From contig CM035227.1 in the NCBI GenBank assembly GCA_020226215.1, forward strand, positions 106,685,732 through 106,749,731: a stretch of 64,000 nt of DNA, read 5' to 3'. The stretch comes from Sindora glabra. Lineage: Eukaryota; Streptophyta; Magnoliopsida; Fabales; Fabaceae. Below are positions 13,801-23,928 of the stretch, piece after piece. Below the pieces are notes generated by a model that worked only from the letters and a program-made list of their open reading frames with translations, did not search any database and was not told the origin of the DNA. The translations under genes were made by a program, and so were the position numbers. The first letter of the stretch is position 1. Each line of letters starts with the position of its first letter.

Positions 13801-16181
13801 ATGAATGATTGGAAAGAAGTGACGGAGGAGGGAAAACCTGGCCCACTTTTAAAGACCCAGTCAGCTCGTTGCATGGACTGTGGAACTCCTTTTTGTCATC
13901 AGGTGTGCATTGCAGCTTCCTGTGAATTTCTTAATATCAAAATTGTGGCTTTTGCTAATTCTTTGTATGTATGGAATATGCACAGGAAAATTCTGGATGT
14001 CCACTTGGAAATAAAATACCTGAATTTAATGAGCTAGTATACCAAAATAGGTGGCGTGAAGCATTAGATCGGCTGCTCGAGACCAATAACTTTCCTGAGT
14101 TCACTGGAAGGGTGTGCCCTGCACCTTGTGAAGGTTCTTGTGTCCTTGGTATTATTGAGAATCCTGTATCCATTAAAAGCATCGAATGTGCTATCATAGA
14201 CAAGGGCTTTGAAGAGGGTTGGGTGGTGCCACGACCGCCACTCAAAAGAACTGGGTATGCTGTTTTTCTTAGAATTCTATTCATTTCATTTGGTTAATTT
14301 TTTTTTCCTCTCGAGCCTAATACATACAATCTTTTGAGATCATGGCTGAAAACTTTGTTGGCTGTTATTGATACAGGAAAAGGGTGGCCATTGTTGGAAG
14401 TGGCCCTGCAGGCTTGGCTGCTGCTGATCAACTCAACAAATTGGGTCATACAGTGATTCTGTATGAGAGAGCTGATAGGATTGGAGGACTTATGATGTAT
14501 GGAGTTCCCAACATGAAAACTGATAAGGTGGATATAGTTCAGCGACGGGTGAACCTTATGGCTGAGGAGGGAGTTAATTTTGTGGTGAATGCTAATGTTG
14601 GGAAGGATCCGTTATACTCTCTTGATCGACTTCGGGAGGAAAATGATGCTCTTCTTTTAGCTGTAGGAGCCACAAAACCAAGGTGCGATACATAATATTA
14701 GTCTAATTAATCTCCTGTCTAAGGAATTGACTTGTTTTTGAAGGATGCTTCAAGGGGACTTATATTATTTTTGCAGAGACCTTCCTGTACAAGGACGAGA
14801 GCTAAAGGGAATCCATTTTGCCATGGAGTTCCTTCATGCAAACACTAAGAGCTTGCTAGATAGTAATCTTCAGGATGGTAAATACATTTCTGCCAAAGAC
14901 AAGAAAGTTGTGGTCATTGGTGGAGGTGACACTGGCACAGATTGCATAGGAACGTCCATTCGTCATGGGTGTAGTAGCATCATAAATCTGGAACTTCTCC
15001 CTGAGCCACCACGAACCAGGGCCCCTGGCAACCCATGGCCACAGGTTTGATCTGTTCCCTCTCCCCCCCCCCCCCAAGCACTCTTATTCCTTTCATCTTT
15101 TGCACAACATTGTTAGCACACTTTAAAATGTTGATTATGGTTAATGATGCTTTTCAACCTTTCCTTTGTTTTGTAGCTTTCTCCTATTGATTGTTCTAGA
15201 TTCCCAGAGTTAGTTAGTGTTGACATGGATATGAAATAATTTCCTTCAATTGGTTTAGCTTCTAAAGTTGTAAGGGAGGCTAAAGATATTCTGATTAGTA
15301 TTTTCATGGTAGTTGTGCATGAGCTTAATATTTATCCGCACAGAATCTTTTATTAAATAAAGTGTTTAACTGCCTAATATTTCTGGAATGCAGTGGCCTC
15401 GTATATTCCGTGTAGACTATGGGCATCAGGAAGCTGCCACTAAATTTGGCAAAGACCCAAGGTCTTACGAGGTATTGACTAAGCGATTTATTGGAGATGA
15501 GAATGGAGTAGTGAAAGGACTTGAAGTAGTACGCGTTCGTTGGGAGAAGGATGAAACCGGGAAATATACATTCAAGGAAGTCGAGGGCTCTGAGGAGATT
15601 ATTGAGGTTGACCTAGTTCTACTTGCCATGGGATTCCTTGGCCCTGAATCTGTAAGTATTCATAATACATGACTTTTTCACCAAGGAAAATTTGAAGCAG
15701 TGAATTCTTCTTAGATTAATGCAATAAAATTGGTGTTCTACTTTAACAAGGACAACATATTTATATACAAGTATAAATAGCAATAAATGTCATCAGAACG
15801 TGGTTTTACACAAACTTCATAGTAATGATATTCATAAGGGAGTTGCTCGATGCTGATGTTGTGGCTTTGCTTTTCCAGACAATTGCAGAGAAGTTGGGCT
15901 TGGAGCAAGACAATCGGTCAAATTTCAAAGCGGATTATGGCCACTTTGCAACCAGTGTCAAGGGTGTATTTGCTGCCGGGGATTGTCGCCGGGGTCAGTC
16001 CCTGGTGGTATGGGCAATCTCAGAAGGAAGGCAAGCTGCTGCACAAGTTGACAGGTACCTAGTAAAAGAAGATAGAGAACACGACAACATTGCAGCCGGC
16101 AATGAGGAAGACCTTGTCAAGAGGCAGAAGGACCTCTACAAGAGACACCAAGACGGCAGCAAACACACTGTAATGACTTGA
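4803..16181 (+). CDS. GLT1: NADH-dependent glutamate synthase (NADH-GOGAT), plastid
   Basis: Reductively transfers the glutamine amide to 2-oxoglutarate, giving two glutamates with NADH as donor; with glutamine synthetase it assimilates ammonium in plastids. Hand-placed exons: 4803-5186, 5270-5389, 5819-5932, 6198-6350, 6530-6630, 6727-6823, 7289-7398, 7691-7794, 7899-8078, 8182-8525, 8611-8681, 8771-9240, 9334-10203, 10284-10438, 10736-10897, 11521-13128, 13687-13902, 13986-14254, 14377-14682, 14777-15044, 15394-15651, 15879-16181. They join in frame to 2220 aa, normal for plant NADH-GOGAT. Residues 1 to about 111 are a Ser/Arg-rich transit/propeptide. Cys112 (DKDSCGVGF) is the class II glutaminase nucleophile. 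The FMN synthase domain holds the 3Fe-4S cysteines C1259, C1265 and C1270; a GXGXG domain follows. The beta part has 4Fe-4S cysteines (1743, 1746, 1751, 1758, 1797, 1801, 1805), FAD-binding VGSGPAG near 1850 and NAD-binding IGGGDTG near 1998. ATG 4803 is chosen because the upstream in-frame 4785 codon is TTG. Intron 2 has a GC donor. Confidence 0.97.
10957..11466. mobile_element. MITE with ~55-bp terminal inverted repeats in GLT1 intron 15
   Basis: Intron 15 (10898-11520) is mostly one inserted element. The left end starts GAGAAAAATGCAAAGTACCC and the reverse complement of the right end starts GAGAAAAATGTAAAATACCC. The match continues for about 55 bp through GGTGGTTGCATT. The core is AT-rich and non-coding. 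Flanks TATTCTT (left) and TATTTTCTT (right) hint at an eroded target-site duplication. Long TIRs suggest a Mutator-like non-autonomous element, but the superfamily is uncertain. Confidence 0.65.
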
Positions 16182-17322
16182 GATGTGTGATTCTTCATTT
16201 CATACAGTACAAAAAGGAAGTGCAAAGTATTAAAATGGATTGATTCTTAGGGGATAGCTCAGAAGAAGGTTGAGAAGTAGTAGTTTGATTGGTTTACTAC
16301 CATTGGGATTATTGGTTGGTACTCCAAAAGGGCAGAAATAATAAGGAGGCAAAAAAAATAATAAAGCAGGGAAATTTAGTTGTGTTGGGTATTGGATATT
16401 GAGTGTTGTCAATAGCTTTTAAGCAGTCTTTCTCGTTGGGAAGGTTAGCTCTGTTTGTAGTGTTGATGAAATGTACAGTTTGCTCCTAAATTATTATTAT
16501 TATTATTGGTTTCATTTGATATTGAAGATGGTTGCCATTTTGTTCATGTTAAGATCTGCGGTTGCTTGCTTCTTTGGTGAATAAATGTTTTACTAGACTA
16601 ACAGCATTTCGTAACCTCATTTGATTGAGACGGGAAAGGCAAACCCCAATTACGGAAGATAAGGCTTTGTTTAGCTGACATTTGCTTCTACTCAGTCTTG
16701 TACAAATATAATCTATTATCGTGAGACACAAAACTGACATGAAGGAACAGACCCTCGGTGATGCGGTGGTCCTGTTTTTTTCTCCATGGCTTATCTTAAT
16801 ATTTTAAATTCGAATTCTAAACTTGATAGTTGTTACAAATGAAGAGACTAATACATTTTTTGAAGTAATTTTGTTGAAAATTGAATTCTTTTCATTTAAA
16901 TGAAAATGATTTCAATTCATTCGTAATTGAATTTTATTATGTATCTAAATTTGATTAGCTATTATTTATTTATATACTGTCATGTTAATAAAAAATTGTT
17001 AAAATTTTTTTACTATAAAAAATTCTTAATTACTCTTTTTAATGATGCCTCTTTTTCATTCTTTGACTATGTAAAAAAGTTACAATTTGAAAATAAAATA
17101 TTAGAACAGGTGTAGATTTTAAAATTAGACTAGACATGACACTGTTTTACTGGTTGAATTAATTTTGATTTTTAAAAAAAAGAAATAGAATAAAAGTAAT
17201 ATAATAATAATTTATGTTAAAAATAATTAAAAATAATAACATAAATTCAATTGTTGTAAAACTATATATTTATATATTTTTTTAAAAAAACTTGGAACAA
17301 ACTAGTCTAATCCATTAGCTTG
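16182..17322. other. GLT1 3' region and AT-rich spacer
   Basis: The first 400 bp is probably the 3' UTR of GLT1: moderate GC, no long frame, and a canonical AATAAA at 16580-16585 that could be the polyadenylation signal. From about 16800 the sequence is AT-rich with no gene visible. Confidence 0.5.
16580..16585 (+). terminator. Possible polyadenylation signal of GLT1
   Basis: AATAAA about 400 bp past the stop codon, followed by a T-rich stretch. This is a plausible but unproven 3' end signal; plant near-upstream elements are degenerate and other A-rich words occur closer to the stop codon. Confidence 0.3.
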
Positions 17323-18032
17323 AGGATCCGTTTCGCGCAACAAATAAATTAACTTATAACTTATAACTTATAACTTATTGACCTAGTCAATAAGTTATAA
17401 GTTAGCCTTTAGAGGTATTTCTTGCACTAACTTATAAGTTATTACAGATAACTTATAAATTTTGATTTAATAAGTTACCTAAAATAATTTATAACTTTTA
17501 AACTATTATTTTTTTAAATTCTTTCCTAATTTATCCTTATTCTTTTTATTAATTTACAATCTATATTTTTTGTAATATAAATTTAAGTAATTTTTAAAAA
17601 ATATATTTAATTACATTTTAAGTAATTATAATTTTATAATAAATAATAAAATAAAAATTATATAAGTAAATAAATATATAAGTTTATAAAATATAATTAA
17701 TTAAATATTAAAAATTATACTTTTATTTAAATTTTTTTAATTATATTAATATAATTTAATTTTTAAATAAATATAAATTATTTTAATTATATATATATTT
17801 ATATTAATATGTCCTTTTATGTCATTTTATAATTTCAACTAATTCAACTGCTAATTTTACGAAATACTTTAGTTAACTTATCAACTATTAGCTATCAGAT
17901 ATAAGTTATCAGTTAACTTATCGACTACCAAGTAACTTATCAGTTATCAGCTATCAGTTATAAGTTATCATTTAACTTATCAACTATCAAATAACTTACT
18001 AGTTATCAGTTAACTTACGCGAAATGGAACCT
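17323..18032. mobile_element. 710-bp non-autonomous TIR transposon with subterminal repeats
   Basis: Left end AGGATCCGTTTCGCGCAAC matches the reverse complement of the right end, AGGTTCCATTTCGCGTAAG. Just inside the left end, AACTTATAACTTATTGAC is followed 3 bp later by its exact reverse complement, an 18-bp-arm hairpin (about 17363-17403). The right subterminal 180 bp holds many copies of ACTTATCA and GTTATCAG words. TAATCCATT (17310-17318) and TAATCGATT (18033-18041) could be a 9-bp target duplication, but 4 bp or more separates the left one from the TIR. No coding sequence. It lies about 500 bp upstream of SDHAF4. Confidence 0.65.
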
Positions 18033-18542
18033 TAATCGATTCATATTAATTTCAAATAATTTATATTAATTGACATATATTTTCAAATCAAAAATCTTAA
18101 TCAAAATATTCATTAGCTGATTTACCATATTCAGTAAAGGTTGGGTCTTGATTTTCAAAACTATGAGATTGAAAAAATAATTTGGTAACAGAATAATTGA
18201 GATTGAGTTACCTGAAATTGTACTTAAATATATATATATATATATATATTTCGGTGAAAAACTTAAATATATAATTTGATGATATCAGGGTTCAGTCTCG
18301 TTTCTTTCTAAAGTTTTGGGCACTTCAGCTGCTAAGAGGAACATGTCCTTGGGAAAGAAAAACAAGAAATTCAGGAAAAAAAAAGAGAAAAAAAAAAGAA
18401 AAAGAAAAGGGAAACGTGGAATTGCGACAGCCCAACCCCACATCGCCACACCCACGTTGAAGTATTCTTCTTCATGCCAATTACAATTACCCCATCCATC
18501 GTCTTCGAGGGTTCCATTCTTGAGAAGTACTTGCCATCCACA
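18033..18542. other. SDHAF4 upstream region
   Basis: AT-rich spacer with a TA dinucleotide run (about 18226-18250), then a purine-rich A/G tract (about 18354-18415) that would fall in the promoter or 5' UTR of SDHAF4. No separate gene is visible. An in-frame ATG at 18474 is discussed under SDHAF4. Confidence 0.5.
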
Positions 18543-18887
18543 ATGACAACCTCTCTGAGCCGCTTGCTATCCACCGCCAACCCTGCACTCAGCTGCACCA
18601 GATCCGACCCACTAACTCGTTCGGTTTCCAACTCAGTGATGCGGTTCATCAGTTCCTCAACTCATCTGCCGCAATCACACCAGGAAAACCCCGTTAAGCA
18701 ACAACCGGAGGGGCCTAAAGACGACCTCGGCCATGAGAATCCTCAAACCAAGGAAGAAGACGACGACAGCGACGACGAAGATGGTGTTCATGTGAATAAA
18801 GAAACCGGCGAGGTTGGTGGGCCTAGAGGGCCCGAGCCCACCAGGTACGGCGATTGGGAGAAAAATGGTCGCTGTTATGATTTTTAG
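18543..18887 (+). CDS. SDHAF4: Succinate dehydrogenase assembly factor 4, mitochondrial
   Basis: A chaperone-like factor of the DUF1674/SDHAF4 family. It binds the flavinylated SDH1 subunit in the mitochondrial matrix and promotes its assembly into respiratory complex II. The single exon encodes 114 aa. The N-terminus (MTTSLSRLLSTANP) is hydroxylated, basic and acid-free, as expected of a mitochondrial presequence. The middle is hydrophilic with an acidic run (KEEDDDSDDEDG). The C-terminus carries the diagnostic motif GPRGPEPTRYGDWEKNGRC, followed by the terminal YDF. An in-frame ATG at 18474 would add 23 residues; I prefer 18543 because it gives a typical presequence and family length, but both are possible. 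Confidence 0.93.
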   Translation: MTTSLSRLLSTANPALSCTRSDPLTRSVSNSVMRFISSSTHLPQSHQENPVKQQPEGPKDDLGHENPQTKEEDDDSDDEDGVHVNKETGEVGGPRGPEPTRYGDWEKNGRCYDF

Positions 18888-19577
18888 CTCAGTGATTATA
18901 TAATTTTCCTGCACTTTCCCTTTGTTGGGTTGTGCGTTGATATATTCATGGGTAAGCTTTTCAAGCGGAAATGTATCAAGTTATCATCTTTCATTCTGCT
19001 GTTTCTGTTTTCCTTGAAATAATTGTTAGTGATGAATTCTGTTGAAAATCGTGGAATTTAGGCACTAAACGGCCTTTAAGAATTGGCAAAATCTCATGCT
19101 TTACTAGTTGCAGAGGAAGTCAAATTTTTATTTTAGTTTAGACCGGATGCTTGTAAAAACCAAATAAGGTAATTCTACAAAGCATGATCTGTGAATTTTG
19201 TGAAGTTAAAATTTTAGTAGTTGAATTCCTTGCATTTTACTTCTGTTAAAATTTAGAGCTCAAAAATAAATGCAGGAGCAGAGATGAATTTGGTACACAA
19301 TGACATTTTAACTAGCACTAAATTGGATTTGTTTCAATTGCTGCAAGATTGTCGTTGGTCTTGTGCTCTTGTTTGTCTGCGCTACGGATCTAGGAGAGAA
19401 TGTTAGTCTTTCAGAAACAAAGTATGACATGGAATACCATCGTAGAACTTGCCGCAGGGGTCATTGAAATGGTCTTTTTTCTGTCTGTTTCAATAGACTC
19501 CATTGAATAGAGGCTGTACAACGGGGGTACCTTGTATCCTTCCCATATGTCCAATGTGGTATTTTGAACTTAGGACG
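18888..19577. other. SDHAF4 3' region, no other gene seen
   Basis: Moderate-GC sequence without a convincing frame. The first few hundred bases are probably the 3' UTR of SDHAF4. Nothing else is recognised. Confidence 0.45.
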
Positions 19578-20080
19578 TTTTTTTTTTTTTTTTTGGGGGG
19601 GGGGGGGTTAAAGAACCCATCTTCATCTTTATTTAATTAACAGGACAAAAATGCCCAGATTACAAGGAATATCAAAGCGGTCAAACAAAATATACAATAT
19701 AATTAAGGCTACATTTCTCTTACGAAGACTACGACCATATATAAAATGAAAACCCATACAGTTCCACTAAGCATCATTCAAGAAGAGAGTGCTCCTTCAC
19801 CTGAATGAATCTAATCTATCTTCATTTTTTGACTAGCTTAAAATCTTGCAACTGAAGCTCAGATGATCAGCTTAAAGGAGTAGATCCATGCCAGCAGGAG
19901 CATCCCTAATGATATGTGAAAAATATTTAGTGGATGGGATGCAAAATATCTCCATAAAAGAAGAAAATCACCAACTCCATTTTAGGAAAAAAAACCAAAA
20001 ACTCCACTGTAGGTGAACAAAGCAGACCAAGGAGGAAAAATTGTACAAAGACGCAGATCTCGCTCCGTAAACAGTGACTA
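19578..20080 (-). mobile_element. Possible truncated LINE 3' end, minus strand
   Basis: A run of 17 T (19578-19594) is joined to 13 G (19595-19607). It is followed by sequence that, on the minus strand, reads as a short A/T-rich 3' end (AATAAAGATGAAGATGGGTT, then TTAACCC before poly-C/poly-A). That layout resembles the 3' end of plant L1-type LINEs or another retroposed transcript ending in poly(A). No reverse transcriptase frame is visible and I found no target duplication, so the right limit is a guess. Confidence 0.3.
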
Positions 20081-20170
20081 ACCATTCACAGAGAGAGATC
20101 TAGCCAATTTTAAGAGTATTCAGTGCTGAACGACTAGAGTATATGGTGGGCGATATTTAACCAATTCTAA

Positions 20171-20403
20171 GAATGTGAACAAATTTTTTATCTTGGTTTG
20201 ATTTCTGTTACTGGCAATCTTAAGGGGATCTTAAGGAGTTAGGTGTTATTAGCGATATCAAGCGATTTGTAAGTGCTACTATAAGTTCTCAATAAAATTT
20301 TATTTTTGGCATGCCCTGATTTTGCAGTATAATAACTTATTCTACTCCTAACCTTACAGTTAAAGAGAAAAAAAAAAAAAAGAAGGGAATGTGAACAAAT
20401 TTT
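20171..20403 (+). mobile_element. Retroposed insertion (SINE-like) with 17-bp target duplication
   Basis: The 17-bp word GAATGTGAACAAATTTT occurs exactly at 20171-20187 and 20387-20403. The 199 bp between ends in an A-rich tail (13 consecutive A followed by GAAGG). A long direct duplication plus a 3' A tail is the hallmark of LINE-machinery retroposition. The body has no obvious tRNA-like A/B boxes and contains AATAAAATTTT, so it could be a SINE or a retroposed transcript fragment. No coding capacity. Confidence 0.65.
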
Positions 20404-21795
20404 ATATTAGTCGTTAGTCCATGAAAATGATTTATGAACTCTAGTTTCCCTGCAGAAACCTTCCCTGTTTTATGAGATATTTCGCTTTGTGGTATAAATT
20501 AATTCTCGCAGGCGTAAATTACAGTGGAAGCCACCAGTTGTTGTTATTTCTACTACTTGTACCCAGTGATACATATTGTAGTCATTGCATGCATCGTTCT
20601 CAATTGAGCTTGCCAATCTAAGGACAGAAAGCCAAGCCAATTGAAATGATCTCCTCTAGCAATTATATACTCACTTTCCCTGTTTAATTCAATGTTTGTG
20701 AAAAATTCCAGCTTTATTTACGTTTATGATTTTTTAAAGTAACGATGAAAATAGGGTGTAGATTGTCCGGTCATTAATAATTTGGTTATCTTTAATTTGT
20801 TAATTTGGAGAATTATTTTTTATTATTTGATGAACTTATTTTTTTTAAAGTAAAAACAGTTCCTAAGAGAGATAAAGAATTAAAAAAAAGGGAAAAAGAT
20901 AAAGCGGAGTGTAAATGTACCGTACAGCTATCTTACCGATTCCTGACAGCAAATTCGTAGCTAGACATGGCACAGTAGCATACATGCAATGTAAAAAGAT
21001 TGGATTTTGATCCATCAACAAAGTATTAATTCATTGAAAAAATATACTGGTTCGAATACTTGGAGTGGCTACTCCAATTTTAACCACTATTTTGTAGTAA
21101 AAAAGATTGGATTTTGATCTCTTCAGTTTCTTACTTTGGTTAATTTCCTCCAATTTTGAGGAGGAAAGAATAGAATCTTCTATTTTAAGGGTCAAATTTT
21201 CTATTAGGGTCTACAATTTCAATAAAAAAAGGATTTATGTATTTTTTTCCCTTAAATTTACTTTCTCAATTTTATGATGAAATTGAGGGGTTGATTATGC
21301 ATGCACTTAGAATTCTTAGGTTAGTATCACATACACATATCAGTTACAACGGGATTAGCAATGCCCACGCTAGCAACCAGCCCCGTAATTTGTAATCTTG
21401 CCTTTAAAACACGAGAGTTGACCTTGAAATAGTACATAAACAAATTCTTTATGTTTTTCGTGACACAGCGGCTCGTAATTTTATATATATCGAAAATAAG
21501 ATTTAAACTTATTTCAAATGTGGATAAGAAAATGAAGTAAATAAATATAAAAGATTTAAAATTTAATTTGAGATTTTTGTATTGTGACAATCTCAAGGTA
21601 GAATCCTTCCTTGATATTCCGGCAGCAACCTTTCCTTTTTCATTTATTGAGTTTTGGAAGCAGCATAAAACATAAAGGCCACAACCATTTGCTATTATTT
21701 ATAATGTTTATAATGTGCAAAACCATATGCTACTTGCTTACAACGTTTAGCCTACCAAACATTAACCATATCTTGAAGTCAACCTCTTCCAGAAA
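20404..21795. other. Upstream region of the RING-H2 gene
   Basis: No gene visible. From about 21345 to 21795 the sequence is the promoter and 5' leader of the RING-H2 gene; it is duplicated at about 27874-28252 ahead of a broken copy. Shared words such as CTACCAAACATTAAC and TCAACCTCTTCC show that the duplication included the promoter. Confidence 0.5.
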
Positions 21796-23893
21796 ATGAA
21801 TAAACTCTCAATACTCTTCTCCTCCTTCCTCTTCCTTCTCCCTCCACCACACTCCGTAGCAGGCACAAAATCATGCTCAAACGCCGTTTGCCGGAACAAC
21901 CAGTTCGACATCCGATTCCCGTTCCGAATACAAGGCCGGCAGCCAAAGACGTGTGGTTATCCAGGTTTTAGCGTATCCTGCAAAGATGGCCAAACACTCC
22001 TGAAGCTCCCTCACTCCGGAGAATTCACTATCCAAGGGATAGACTATGCCACACAGGAACTATGGCTTAATGATCCCAACAACTGCCTCCCTCAACGGAT
22101 CCTATCCCTTGATCTCTCCGAGTCCCAGTTTAGCGCCGTTTATTATCAAGAATTCACCTTCTTTAACTGCTCCTCGGACTACCTGAAGTATAGGTTTAAT
22201 CCAATAAGTTGTCTGAGTGATGATAATTACACTGTTTTCGCTACATCTTCCCGAAGTGTGGTTATGTATATGTCGGCAGTTTGTAGTTTGGTTGATACGA
22301 TTAAGGTTCCGGTTCAGTGGCCGTTTTATGAGCAGATATTGTCCTCCGATCTCAGCGAGGATCTCCGGCTGTTCTGGGATTCGCCGGCGTGTGGGAGGTG
22401 CGAGACACTGGGCGGCCAGTGCGGCTTCAAGAGCAATTCCAGTCTTGAAATTGGCTGTTCAGCGGCCCCTTCAAGAGGTACTTCCCTCAACTAATGCAAT
22501 TTTGAGAAGAAACTATTTTTGCACGCATCCGTTTTTTTCACATAATGACAGGAGGGTGCGAGTGGGACTGATGGGATCCTTCTTCCGGTGAGTGCATAGA
22601 AATATAGTTCAATTACAGATCTATAATATTTGTCCTTATTTCCGGTAAAGAAGGAGGAGGTAATTACAATATCCAATGCCTTGAAAATTGAAAAGTATAC
22701 TTTCAAAATATTTTCAATGGTTTTTTTGGATTTCAAAATTTATGTGTTTATTTTTTTTAACGAATATGATTAAATAATTTTAACTTAATAAAAATCATCA
22801 CATTGTCTTGAGGTTTGAAAATTTTGAGACATTATAAAATTTACTAGTTTTTAATACATGTGAATTCTACAAAATCAATATATGAATAAGAAAAAAAATA
22901 GTTATTTTGAGAATAAGAAGAACCATTATAATTAAAGTATATTAGTATTTTTTTCATTAGTGCATTGTGAATGTAGGACATGCGTAGGTAACAACTTTGA
23001 TATGTGAGTATTTTTTTTAGAAAAAAAATATTTTGGCCTCTTCTATTTTCTTTGGTTTTAAAACTCAATCATATCTTTAATAATGAAAAATTGTTATATT
23101 TAATATAAAATTAAAAATTTTCGTTGGCAAGCTGATGAAAAAAAATGATGATCTTAGAATTCAAATAAAACAATATAGAGTATTTTGACTATTTTTTATG
23201 ATTAGATATGAATTTTGATAATAAGTTTTGAAAGCACTTAAGTTAGTATAGAATTTTAAATTAGCAAAATATTATAAGTATTGAGAATGAGATTTGAAGT
23301 TAAATTTTAAATTTTTTTATATCAATTGAATTAAATTTTATAAATTTATTTTATCATATTGTATTTAATGATAATTCTTAATTTATATTTGAAATCTAAA
23401 TCTTATTTTAAATGTATATAATATTATCGTTAAATTGAAAGGGTGATCGGCATGATTTTATTAGACCTTGGTGAACGTGGCAGTATTTTCCTAGTTTTAT
23501 GTAGTTTATTCCTTATGATCTCTAGATCACTTTTCAGCTGCTCTTAGGTGGTTTTTATTTGCTACCGTTTCTTACGTGCGCCAAGCAGAAGTTTAGGTAG
23601 CAATGAATTGTCAAGCTTTTGTTTGGGTTTGCTTTTTCATGATAGAGCAATACGAGGATGATGCAATAACGCAAATAATTTCCTATATATATTAAGATGC
23701 TTACGGCAATTTGAAGACTAAAAAATAATAATAATGGTGGTGTCATTGTTTGAGAGTAACATTACAATTCTTTTCGTCATCCCATATGAGCACACAACCA
23801 AGAGACAACAACCCATTGCTTGTTTGAGTGAGAAAATAAAGATGAAAGAAACTTAAAGAGCAAATAAAAAGGACCAGTGATTCAATCTTTTGG

Positions 23894-23928
<35 letters not shown>

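Noticed and set aside
15060..15075. Poly-C run in GLT1 intron 20
   Set aside because: A simple homopolymer next to the donor site; may vary in length but shows no further structure.
18474..18542. Upstream ATG for SDHAF4
   Set aside because: Would add 23 residues without presequence character; the 18543 start gives the usual family length. Not fully excluded.
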